Positions 1 to 6,168 of a DNA stretch of 24,323 bases are shown here, piece after piece; position 1 is the first letter of the stretch, and the number at the start of each line of letters is the position of its first letter. The translations under genes and the position numbers were made by a program. Source of the stretch: Lachnospiraceae bacterium UBA4348 (GTDB lineage Bacteria; Bacillota; Clostridia; Lachnospirales; Lachnospiraceae). The notes beneath the pieces are model-generated. The model was not told where the DNA came from. It did not search any database and was given only the letters and a program-made list of their open reading frames with translations. The stretch is taken from positions 1-24,323 of the forward strand of contig DGTA01000025.1 of the NCBI GenBank assembly GCA_002394165.1, written 5' to 3'.

Positions 1-903
1 TGCCAGAGCTTCATGACCGAGCTGTGCCGCCATATCGGCGCTGACACAGACGTTCCCGCCGGTGATATCGGTGTCGGCGGACGTGAGATCGGCTTCCTGT
101 ACGGACAGTACAAGAGGATCCGCAACCTTTATGAAGGCGTGCTCACCGGCAAGGGCCTGACCTACGGCGGATCTTTGGCCAGGACTCAGGCGACCGGCTA
201 TGGTCTGCTTTATCTGACAGAGGAAATGCTGAAGTGCAACGGCAAGGACATTGCCGGAAAGACCGTCGCCGTATCCGGTGCCGGCAACGTGGCGACCTAT
301 GCTATCGAGAAGGCATGGCAGCTTGGTGCCAAGCCTGTGACCTGCTCCGATTCTACGGGCTGGATCTATGATCCCGAAGGTATTGATGTGGATACCCTGA
401 TCGAAGTCAAGCAGGTGAAGCGTGCCCGCCTGACCGAATATGCGGCTGCAAGACCCTCCGCACAGTATCATGAGGGCAAGGGTGTCTGGTCCGTGAAGTG
501 CGATATCGCCCTTCCGTGCGCAACCCAGAACGAGCTGCTGATCGACGATGCAAAAGCACTTGTGGCCAACGGCTGCTTCGCAGTCTGCGAAGGCGCCAAC
601 ATGCCCACTTCCCTGGATGCAACCAAGTATCTGCAGGAGAACGGCGTGCTGTTCGTACCGGGCAAAGCTTCCAACGCCGGCGGCGTAGCCACCTCCGCTC
701 TGGAAATGACCCAGAACTCCGAGCGCCTTTCCTGGACCTTTGAAGAAGTTGACGCCAAGCTCAAACAGATCATGGTCAACATCTTCCATAACCTGGATGA
801 TGCGGCAAAGAAATTCGGCAAAGACGGCGACTATGTCACCGGTGCCAATATCGCCGGCTTCCTGAAAGTGGCTGAGGCCATGGAGGCACAGGGCATCGTC
901 TGA
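1..903 (+). CDS. gdhA: NADP-type glutamate dehydrogenase, 5'-truncated by the window edge
   Basis: Interconverts 2-oxoglutarate plus ammonia and glutamate in the cytoplasm. The reading frame is open from base 1 (first residues CQSF), so about a third of the protein, roughly 150 N-terminal residues, lies outside the window. The visible 300 residues start inside the catalytic domain, with the family signature PAGDIGVGGREIG containing the conserved catalytic aspartate. The Rossmann dinucleotide-binding motif SGAGNVA follows, then the C-terminal GANMP and GKASNAGGVA segments typical of the hexameric bacterial enzymes. Two in-frame TGA codons stand in tandem at the end. The gene runs convergently towards deoC, with a hairpin and repeat element between them. 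The family call is secure; NADP rather than NAD specificity is inferred from overall resemblance. Confidence 0.95.
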   Translation, partial: CQSFMTELCRHIGADTDVPAGDIGVGGREIGFLYGQYKRIRNLYEGVLTGKGLTYGGSLARTQATGYGLLYLTEEMLKCNGKDIAGKTVAVSGAGNVATYAIEKAWQLGAKPVTCSDSTGWIYDPEGIDVDTLIEVKQVKRARLTEYAAARPSAQYHEGKGVWSVKCDIALPCATQNELLIDDAKALVANGCFAVCEGANMPTSLDATKYLQENGVLFVPGKASNAGGVATSALEMTQNSERLSWTFEEVDAKLKQIMVNIFHNLDDAAKKFGKDGDYVTGANIAGFLKVAEAMEAQGIV

Positions 904-907
904 TGAT

Positions 908-1080
908 GACTGGGACGGTTCTGTGTCAGGATCCGCTGACAGAGGGACAGTCCTACCAGGTAAAGAAGAATAAAACATAACACCCTGTTCCCATGGGGAG
1001 AGCCCTCGCTCACGTCCCCTTGTGAACAGGGTGTTGCGTTTTATTCATACCTTCAACTCCAAAGGACTGTCCCCTGTCAT
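908..1080. repeat. Palindromic intergenic repeat (REP/MITE-like) between gdhA and deoC
   Basis: Three copies of a short motif surround the gdhA/deoC hairpin: GGGACGGTTC at 912-921, GGGACAGTCCT at 944-954, and the inverted copy AGGACTGTCCC at 1063-1073. Between the first two, TGTCA and TGACA flank an 8-base loop. The outer copies at 944-954 and 1063-1073 are exact inverted repeats, with near-identity continuing outward except for one indel. This resembles dispersed palindromic intergenic elements, but copy number cannot be judged from one window. The deoC stop codon (minus strand, 1077-1079) lies at the right edge of the element. Confidence 0.5.
969..1045. terminator. Large hairpin, probable bidirectional terminator of gdhA and deoC
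   Basis: Two 22-base arms at 969-990 and 1024-1045 pair almost perfectly: AACACCCTGTTC on the left, GAACAGGGTGTT on the right, extended by an A-rich left flank and T-rich right flank. The loop contains a second small stem (TGGGGA with TCCCC). A run of T follows the stem on the + strand and the equivalent on the minus strand, so it could end transcripts from both convergent genes. Confidence 0.75.
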
Positions 1081-1739
1081 GCTGATGGAATTAAGCTTTT
1101 TTCGATCTTGATCAGCCGGCTTGTCCCGAGCCTGGATGCGCCCAGCTCTATAAAGCGCTCGGCGTCCTCGAAGGAGGAGATCCCGCCGGCGGCCTTGATC
1201 CTTACATCCGGTCCCACATGGGCGGCGAAGAGGGCGATGTCCTCGAAGGTGGCGCCTGCGTGTGAAAAACCGGTCGATGTCTTGATAAAATCGGCTCCCG
1301 CATTTGTGACGATGCGGCACATCCGGATCTTTTCTTCTTCCGTCAGAAGGCATGTCTCGATGATCACTTTAAGGGTCAGGCCGCCGCAGGCCTTCTTGAG
1401 CTTGCGGATCTCATCCTCTACCAGATCGTCGCGGCCATCTTTGAGCCATCCGATGTTGATGACCATGTCCAGCTCGGAAGCGCCGTTTTCGATTGCCTCC
1501 CGAAGCTCAAAGAGTTTGCACGCTGTGGTGGTGTTTCCGTTCGGGAATCCGATCACAGTGCATACATTCACTGCACCTTCCAGGTATTCCGAGGCAGTGC
1601 GCACATAGCAGGGCGGTATGCAGACACTGGCTGCCTTGTATTTTACTGCATCATCGCAAAGGGCCAGGATCTGGGCTTTCGTCGCTCCCTGGGCCAGAAG
1701 TGTGTGATCGACTCTGGAAAGGATCTGTTCATGGGTCAT
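1077..1739 (-). CDS. deoC: Deoxyribose-phosphate aldolase
   Basis: Class I aldolase splitting 2-deoxyribose 5-phosphate into glyceraldehyde 3-phosphate and acetaldehyde, in deoxynucleoside catabolism. The 220-residue length fits the short DeoC form. The Schiff-base lysine is K153 in FIKTSTGF, the proton-relay lysine is K182 in KAAGGI, and the conserved aspartate is D91 in ELDMVINIG. The N-terminal DHTLL motif is present. An AGGAGG site lies just upstream of the ATG on the minus strand. No other deo or nucleoside-uptake gene is adjacent, so it is probably transcribed alone. It ends at the edge of a palindromic repeat, which supplies its stop codon. Confidence 0.96.
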   Translation of the reverse strand: MTHEQILSRVDHTLLAQGATKAQILALCDDAVKYKAASVCIPPCYVRTASEYLEGAVNVCTVIGFPNGNTTTACKLFELREAIENGASELDMVINIGWLKDGRDDLVEDEIRKLKKACGGLTLKVIIETCLLTEEEKIRMCRIVTNAGADFIKTSTGFSHAGATFEDIALFAAHVGPDVRIKAAGGISSFEDAERFIELGASRLGTSRLIKIEKSLIPSA

Positions 1740-1774
1740 GGCTGATAACCTCCTTCTTGTTTTCTGACAGGATA

Positions 1775-1803
1775 TTGACTAAAAACATGGTCTCGATTAA
1801 TAT
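1775..1803 (+). promoter_or_regulatory. Sigma-70-type promoter for the CYTH/lyxose isomerase pair
   Basis: TTGACT (1775-1780), a 17-base spacer and TAATAT (1798-1803) make a near-consensus promoter. The predicted start is near 1810, about 65 bases before the CYTH gene. Confidence 0.65.
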
Positions 1804-1820
1804 GAAAGCGATCTGAAATG

Positions 1821-1849
1821 AGTATATCATATCCGGTCTGCCAAAGTAA
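1821..1849 (-). promoter_or_regulatory. Possible extended -10 promoter for deoC
   Basis: On the minus strand, TGATATACT gives an extended -10 (TATACT, complement at 1821-1826), with a weak -35 TTACTT 17 bases upstream (complement at 1844-1849). The predicted start near 1814 is almost opposite the start predicted for the CYTH promoter. Confidence 0.45.
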
Positions 1850-1875
1850 CAGATGCTGCTGAAAGGGGGATCCAA

Positions 1876-2373
1876 ATGGAGATAGAACGCAAATGGATGG
1901 TTAACGGATGGCCTGAGCTTGACCTGCCTGTCGAAAAGGAATACCGGATGAGACAGGGATATCTTTGTGTGGCACCTACTGTGCGGATCCGGGAAGAAGC
2001 AAAGACCGGAGGGGATACCTCCTGGATCCTGTGCTTTAAAAAGGGGCGCGGGCTGGTAAGAAATGAGATCGAGATGCCCGTGTCCAGAAAAATGTTCTAC
2101 GAACTGGAGGAGATGATCGGGGATCCGCTGATCAACAAGGTCAGAAGAAGCTACCGGCTTCCGGAAGGACTGCTCCTGGAAGTGAACCATGTGGATGAGG
2201 GACTGGACTCGGAATTCTGGTATGCGGAGATCGAATTCGAGTCCGAGGAACAGGCCCTTTCCTGGAGGGCGAGGAAAAAAGAACTGAAGGAATACCTGAA
2301 GGACGAGGTCACAGAAGTAGACGGAAGCTCCATGGGAGCTTACTGGATCCGGACAAGGCTGGCCGGAATGTAA
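1876..2373 (+). CDS. CYTH-domain phosphohydrolase (triphosphate tunnel fold)
   Basis: CYTH enzymes fold as a beta-barrel tunnel and act on triphosphates such as inorganic tripolyphosphate or thiamine triphosphate; a few are adenylate cyclases. The diagnostic ExExK motif is at the N-terminus (EIERK, E2, E4, K6). Alternating charged residues expected to line the tunnel follow: R37 and R39 in VRIRE, K55 and K56, R61, E64 and E66, K88, R90-R91, E102, and E118 and E120. The 165-residue length is that of a single-domain CYTH protein without a CHAD domain. A GAAAGGGGG site precedes the ATG. It lies 17 bases before the lyxose isomerase gene, so they are probably co-transcribed. Substrate cannot be told from sequence; tripolyphosphatase is the safest guess. 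Confidence 0.85.
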   Translation: MEIERKWMVNGWPELDLPVEKEYRMRQGYLCVAPTVRIREEAKTGGDTSWILCFKKGRGLVRNEIEMPVSRKMFYELEEMIGDPLINKVRRSYRLPEGLLLEVNHVDEGLDSEFWYAEIEFESEEQALSWRARKKELKEYLKDEVTEVDGSSMGAYWIRTRLAGM

Positions 2374-2390
2374 GTGGGAGGAGGCAGAAA

Positions 2391-3119
2391 ATGAAAAGAT
2401 CACAGATCAATCAGGCGATCCTCTACGTGATGGAGGCGCTGAAGGAAAACAGGTTCCCGCTGCCGCCGTTCGCGTATTATACTCCTGAGCAGTGGAAGAA
2501 CGTGGATGCATCGGAGGAAGAGATCGTCGACAACATGCTCGGCTGGGATATCACTGACTTTGGCAGCGGAGATTTTTCTACATACGGATTATCCATCTTT
2601 ACGTTCCGGAACGGAAATTTCTATCAGAAAGACAAATACCCGAAGTCCTACGCGGAGAAGATCCTCTATGTGATGGACGGGCAGATCCTGCCTTTCCATT
2701 ATCACTGGAGCAAGATGGAAGATATCATCAACCGGGGAGGCGGCGATCTGGAGATCACTATGTACAACTGCACTCCGGAGGATTTTGCAGATATGGACGG
2801 CGGTCTTAACGGCGCGCCGGGCAGCTTTGCCGATACGGATGTGGTTACTTGCATCGACGGAAAAAAGACCGTCATCCCGGCCGGGGGAAAGATCATACTT
2901 CACCCCGGACAGTCTGTGACGCTTACTCCCGGTCAGTATCATCAGTGGCAGGGCGTGCCCGGGACCGGCGATGTGATCCTTTTCGAGGTATCGGCCACGA
3001 ATGATGACAATGTCGACAACCGGTTTTACCACAACAGCCAGAGGATTCCGGATATCGAGGAGGATGAGCCGGCGAAGTACCTGATGTTCAAGGACTATAA
3101 GCAGTATTATAAGGGATGA
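2391..3119 (+). CDS. D-lyxose isomerase (cupin-fold sugar isomerase)
   Basis: Interconverts D-lyxose and D-xylulose (and often mannose and fructose) with a divalent metal held in a cupin barrel. The metal ligands of the family can be placed: H103 and H105 in PFHYHWSKMEDI, E110 in the same segment, and H184 in GQYHQW. The 242-residue length is a little longer than the classical YdaE-type enzymes. The ATG has a strong GGGAGGAGG site. Transcription probably comes from the CYTH promoter and ends at the hairpin touching the stop codon. No pentose kinase or sugar transporter gene is nearby, so the physiological substrate is unclear. Confidence 0.85.
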   Translation: MKRSQINQAILYVMEALKENRFPLPPFAYYTPEQWKNVDASEEEIVDNMLGWDITDFGSGDFSTYGLSIFTFRNGNFYQKDKYPKSYAEKILYVMDGQILPFHYHWSKMEDIINRGGGDLEITMYNCTPEDFADMDGGLNGAPGSFADTDVVTCIDGKKTVIPAGGKIILHPGQSVTLTPGQYHQWQGVPGTGDVILFEVSATNDDNVDNRFYHNSQRIPDIEEDEPAKYLMFKDYKQYYKG

Positions 3120-3167
3120 AAAAAAACCGCGTATCTAAGGGAAATCCTTAAATACGCGGATCTTTTT
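3119..3167. terminator. Bidirectional intrinsic terminator for lyxose isomerase and tRNA-Gly
   Basis: An 8-bp stem, CCGCGTAT (3127-3134) with ATACGCGG (3152-3159), is extended inward by TAAGG/CCTTA after one mismatch. It is flanked by eight A on the left (3119-3126) and a T tract on the right (3162-3166), so it works in both directions. It starts at the last base of the isomerase stop codon and ends a few bases from the tRNA 3' end. Confidence 0.9.
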
Positions 3168-3171
3168 AGAG

Positions 3172-3242
<71 letters not shown>

Positions 3243-3265
3243 ATGCAGCATTTGCTACGTTCGAT

Positions 3266-3294
3266 ATTATAGCACAACCCGAAAACCTTGTAAA
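3266..3294 (-). promoter_or_regulatory. Promoter of tRNA-Gly
   Basis: On the minus strand, TTTACA (complement at 3289-3294), 17 bases, then TATAAT (complement at 3266-3271). The -10 is a perfect consensus, ending 23 bases before the mature 5' end of the tRNA. Confidence 0.85.
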
Positions 3295-3310
3295 CAGGTA
3301 TAAAAAACCG

Positions 3311-3339
3311 TTGACACATCTTTTTTGCGGTGATATTAT
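3311..3339 (+). promoter_or_regulatory. Promoter of the metQNI operon
   Basis: TTGACA (3311-3316), a 17-base spacer, then TATTAT (3334-3339). Transcription should start near 3346, leaving a leader of about 58 bases before metQ. It is back-to-back with the tRNA-Gly promoter, the two -35 boxes being 16 bases apart. Confidence 0.85.
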
Positions 3340-3360
3340 TCTTACTAATCAGATAGGAGA

Positions 3361-3378
3361 TATACATTAAAATGTATA
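3361..3378. promoter_or_regulatory. Perfect palindrome in the metQ leader, candidate operator
   Basis: TATACATT and AATGTATA are exact inverted 8-mers separated by AA. The site is about 15 to 33 bases downstream of the predicted start, well placed for a dimeric repressor to block transcription. The regulator is unknown. The leader is too short for a SAM riboswitch or T-box. Confidence 0.5.
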
Positions 3379-3403
3379 CCGAAGAGAAAAGGAGGATATT
3401 CTG

Positions 3404-4258
3404 ATGAAAAAAAGAGCCCTTGCCGTTCTGGCGGCAGCATTCGCAGCAACCATGAGCCTCTCTGCTTTTGCGGGTGACGACAATACCATCATCATCGCAG
3501 CGACTCCGACTCCTCACGGTGAGATCCTGGAACAGGTCAAGCCGATCCTGGAGGAGCAGGGTTATACCCTCGACATCCAGATCTTCGAAGATTATATCAT
3601 TCCGAACAATGTGGTCGAGAGCGGCGAGATGGATGCCAACTATTTTCAGCATGTTCTTTACCTGAATGATTTCAACGCGCAGAACGGCACCCATCTTGTG
3701 AATGCAGCCGGCATCCATTATGAGCCCTTCGGCGTTTACGGCGGCCAGAAGAAATCCCTTGATGAGCTCGCTGACGGCGACAAGATCGCGGTTCCGAACG
3801 ATCCGACCAATGAGGCCCGCGCTCTGCTTCTTCTCGAGGAGAACGGCGTGCTGACCCTGAAGGAAGGTGTCGGCCTTGAGGCTACAAAGCTTGATGTTGA
3901 ATCCTATGCAAAGGATATCGAGCTGGTGGAAGTGGAAGCCGCCCAGGTTCCGCATCTTCTCGGTGAAGTCTCCTACGCTGTCATGAACGGTAACTATGCC
4001 CTTGAGGCAGGCTTCTCCGCCAGCAAGGATGCGATCGCTCTTGAGAGCGCTGACTCCGATGCTATCTCCCAGTATGTTAACGTTATCGCCGTTAAGGAAG
4101 GGAATGAGAACAGTGAGAAGATCCAGGCGCTGATCGCTGCCCTGACCTCTGATGAGATCAGAGAGTATATCGACAGCACCTATGACGGCTCCGTTGTAGC
4201 CTATGCTCCGGCAGAGGAAGGCGTGACAGAGGAAGTTACCGAAGCCATCACCGAGTAA
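3404..4258 (+). CDS. metQ: Methionine ABC transporter substrate-binding protein, MetQ/NlpA family
   Basis: Extracellular receptor that captures methionine and passes it to the MetNI membrane complex. The 284-residue protein has an N-terminal signal peptide (KKR charge, alanine-rich core) and then the NlpA-family pattern: TPTPHGEILE, the FEDYIIPNN segment, DANYFQH, and AVPNDPTNEARALLLLE. Unusually, the signal peptide ends AFA/GDD at about residue 23 with no lipobox, and I find no cysteine anywhere in the protein. Lipid anchoring is therefore impossible, and secretion by ordinary signal peptidase is predicted. The C-terminus carries an acidic Thr/Glu tail. GGAGG precedes the ATG. A hairpin separates it from metN. 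The family and operon context make the call firm; methionine as ligand is inferred. Confidence 0.92.
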   Translation: MKKRALAVLAAAFAATMSLSAFAGDDNTIIIAATPTPHGEILEQVKPILEEQGYTLDIQIFEDYIIPNNVVESGEMDANYFQHVLYLNDFNAQNGTHLVNAAGIHYEPFGVYGGQKKSLDELADGDKIAVPNDPTNEARALLLLEENGVLTLKEGVGLEATKLDVESYAKDIELVEVEAAQVPHLLGEVSYAVMNGNYALEAGFSASKDAIALESADSDAISQYVNVIAVKEGNENSEKIQALIAALTSDEIREYIDSTYDGSVVAYAPAEEGVTEEVTEAITE

Positions 4259-4322
4259 GACCTGCAAGGTAGACAAAAATAAAGATCTGGTATAAAATAT
4301 CTGAATAGAAAAGCAGCAGACG

Positions 4323-4355
4323 CGCCGCCCATAGAACTTAGCTTTATGGGCGGCG
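4323..4355 (+). promoter_or_regulatory. Intercistronic hairpin between metQ and metN
   Basis: Perfect 11-bp GC-rich stem, CGCCGCCCATA (4323-4333) with TATGGGCGGCG (4345-4355), around an 11-base loop. No clear T run follows, so it is more likely an RNA-stabilising or partial attenuation element than a full terminator. It would allow more metQ than metN-metI product. Confidence 0.65.
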
Positions 4356-4390
4356 ATGTTTATGTGAAGAGAGCGTTTGGCGGAGGAAAT

Positions 4391-5398
4391 ATGGAACCAA
4401 TCATCGTTGTCGATCATCTGAACAAAACATTCCAGACGAAGGAAGGACCGGTCACAGCCGCAAAGGATATCTCCTTTACCATCGAGAAGGGGGACATTTT
4501 CGGGATCATAGGTCTGTCCGGTGCCGGAAAGAGTACGCTGGTGAGATGCCTTAACCTGCTGGAACGGCCTGATTCGGGCACGGTCATGGTGGACGGAGAG
4601 GACCTGCAGGCCCTGACGCCCAGACAGCTGCGCGAGAAGAGAAAGAATATCGGCATGATCTTCCAGCATTTTAATCTGCTGATGCAGAGGAACGTGATCG
4701 ACAATATCTGTTTTCCGCTGGAGATCAGCGGAATGAAGAAAAGCGAAGCCAGAAAAAAGGCGATGGAGTACTTAAAGATCGTCGGCATGGAAGAGAAGGC
4801 GAAGGCTTACCCGGCCCAGCTTTCCGGCGGACAAAAGCAGCGCGTTGCCATCGCGAGAGTGCTGGCGAACACGCCGCAGATCATCCTGTGCGATGAGGCG
4901 ACCTCCGCGCTTGATCCGCAGACGACGAAATCGATCCTGGAGCTTCTCTCTCAGATCAATAAGGATTTCGGGATCACGATCGTGGTGATCACCCATGAGA
5001 TGAGCGTGGTGCAGCAGATCTGTTCCCACGTGGCCGTCCTGGACAAGGGCGAGCTGGCTGAGATGGGGACCGTGCGCGAGATATTCGAAAAGCCGAAGAC
5101 GGAAGCGGCGAAACGGCTGATCATCGGAAACCAGTCAGGCATCGTGGAGGAAATGAAGGGAAAAAGACTTATCCGCATCGTGTTCGACGGACAGTCCTCT
5201 TATGAGCCTGTCGTCAGCAATGTGTCGCTGGCCTTCGGGACCCCTGTCAATATCATGTATGCCGCCACTAGGGATATCGGCGGAAGCGCTGTGGGTGAAA
5301 TGATCCTCCAGCTGCCTGAGAATACGCTTGTGGCCGACAGGATGATGGAGTATCTCGTGGAACGGAAATTGAAGGTGGAGGAACTGAGCAATGAATGA
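4391..5398 (+). CDS. metN: Methionine ABC transporter ATP-binding protein MetN
   Basis: Cytoplasmic ATPase that powers methionine import with MetI. In the 335-residue protein the Walker A motif is GLSGAGKST (41-49), the Q-loop glutamine is Q92, the signature is LSGGQ (144-148), Walker B is IILCDE (164-169) and the switch histidine is H202. A C-terminal NIL domain at about 258-333 is the regulatory domain that binds methionine and inhibits transport in characterised MetN proteins. I chose the ATG at 4391 because GGAGG stands just before it and the protein then starts MEPIIVVDHL. An in-frame ATG at 4346 lies inside the intercistronic hairpin without a ribosome binding site. The stop overlaps the metI start by 8 bases. 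Confidence 0.95.
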   Translation: MEPIIVVDHLNKTFQTKEGPVTAAKDISFTIEKGDIFGIIGLSGAGKSTLVRCLNLLERPDSGTVMVDGEDLQALTPRQLREKRKNIGMIFQHFNLLMQRNVIDNICFPLEISGMKKSEARKKAMEYLKIVGMEEKAKAYPAQLSGGQKQRVAIARVLANTPQIILCDEATSALDPQTTKSILELLSQINKDFGITIVVITHEMSVVQQICSHVAVLDKGELAEMGTVREIFEKPKTEAAKRLIIGNQSGIVEEMKGKRLIRIVFDGQSSYEPVVSNVSLAFGTPVNIMYAATRDIGGSAVGEMILQLPENTLVADRMMEYLVERKLKVEELSNE

Positions 5399-6047
5399 GA
5401 TCGCCAAAATGCTGCTGGAAGGAACCCGGGATACTCTTTACATGACACTGGCAGCCACGTTTTTCGGCTATCTGCTCGGACTGCCTCTGGGGATCGTACT
5501 GACGGTGACCGACAAAAACGGTATCCGGCCCAATGCCCTGATCTACCGGATCCTGGATATCATCGTGAATATACTTCGCTCCATCCCGTTCCTGATCCTG
5601 CTGATCCTGGTCATCCCGGTCACCCGATTCATCGTCGGTAAAAGCTACGGATCGACAGCGACGATCGTGCCGCTCGTCATTGCGGCCGCACCGTTTATCG
5701 CCCGAATGGTCGAATCCTCCCTTAAGGAGGTGGACAAAGGTGTGATCGAAGCGGCTGAGAGCATGGGGGCGAATGCGCTGACGATCATCTGGAGAGTGCT
5801 CCTGCCCGAGGCGAGGACATCCCTGCTGGTCGGCGTCACCATCGTGCTGGGGACCATCCTGGGTTACTCCGCAATGGCAGGCGTGGTCGGCGGCGGCGGA
5901 CTGGGAGATATCGCCATCCGTTACGGATATTACCGCTATGAGACCGGCATGATGCTGGTGACCATCGTGATCCTGGTGGCTCTGGTACAGATCCTGCAGG
6001 GCATCGGTATGCTGATCTCGCGCAGGCTCGACCGCAGGAATGCTTAA
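5391..6047 (+). CDS. metI: Methionine ABC transporter permease MetI
   Basis: Membrane channel subunit of the methionine importer. The 218-residue protein has about five hydrophobic segments, starting near residues 15-40, 55-82, 88-106, 145-168 and 186-208. The conserved EAA coupling loop, which docks on MetN, lies at about 119-140 and contains EAAESMGANA. The GVVGGGGLGD stretch at 164-173 is typical of MetI. It overlaps the metN stop by 8 bases, implying translational coupling. It is the last gene of the operon; the next promoter begins 2 bases after its stop and no clear intrinsic terminator is visible. Confidence 0.95.
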   Translation: MNEIAKMLLEGTRDTLYMTLAATFFGYLLGLPLGIVLTVTDKNGIRPNALIYRILDIIVNILRSIPFLILLILVIPVTRFIVGKSYGSTATIVPLVIAAAPFIARMVESSLKEVDKGVIEAAESMGANALTIIWRVLLPEARTSLLVGVTIVLGTILGYSAMAGVVGGGGLGDIAIRYGYYRYETGMMLVTIVILVALVQILQGIGMLISRRLDRRNA

Positions 6048-6048
6048 A

Positions 6049-6077
6049 TTGACAAACTTCGATATTTAAGGTATATT
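6049..6077 (+). promoter_or_regulatory. Promoter of the SleB-like hydrolase/ruvAB/zapA group
   Basis: TTGACA (6049-6054), a 17-base spacer, then TATATT (6072-6077). It begins 2 bases after the metI stop. The predicted start is near 6084, giving a leader of about 85 bases. The left arm of a 12-bp dyad overlaps the -10 box. Confidence 0.85.
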
Positions 6078-6104
6078 TGCTTTACTGTTTTTTACCTTAA
6101 ATAT
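6062..6104. promoter_or_regulatory. 12-bp dyad spanning the promoter start, candidate operator
   Basis: ATATTTAAGGTA (6062-6073) and TACCTTAAATAT (6093-6104) are perfect inverted repeats 31 bases apart, about three helical turns, flanking the predicted start near 6084. No T run follows the right arm, which argues against a terminator for metI. A direct repeat GTTTTTTAC (6087-6095 and 6117-6125, 30 bases apart) is interleaved. The arrangement suits a repressor bound at two sites. Confidence 0.5.
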
Positions 6105-6168
6105 AAGAAAATAATCGTTTTTTACAGTCTGCAGACCAGAGGTTTGAGGTACTGCGAAGGGAGGCATT

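Noticed and set aside
1729..2403. 224-codon minus-strand frame opposite the CYTH gene
   Set aside because: It covers the CYTH coding region and promoter in antisense, shows no recognisable domain, and the + strand frame has the diagnostic ExExK motif.
4346..4390. Longer metN start at 4346
   Set aside because: The ATG is inside a perfect hairpin and has no ribosome binding site; the ATG at 4391 has GGAGG and gives the standard MetN N-terminus.
6062..6104. Dyad read as an intrinsic terminator of metI
   Set aside because: The stem is AT-rich, the loop is long at 19 bases and the bases after it are AAGAAAA rather than T. The position over a consensus promoter fits an operator better.
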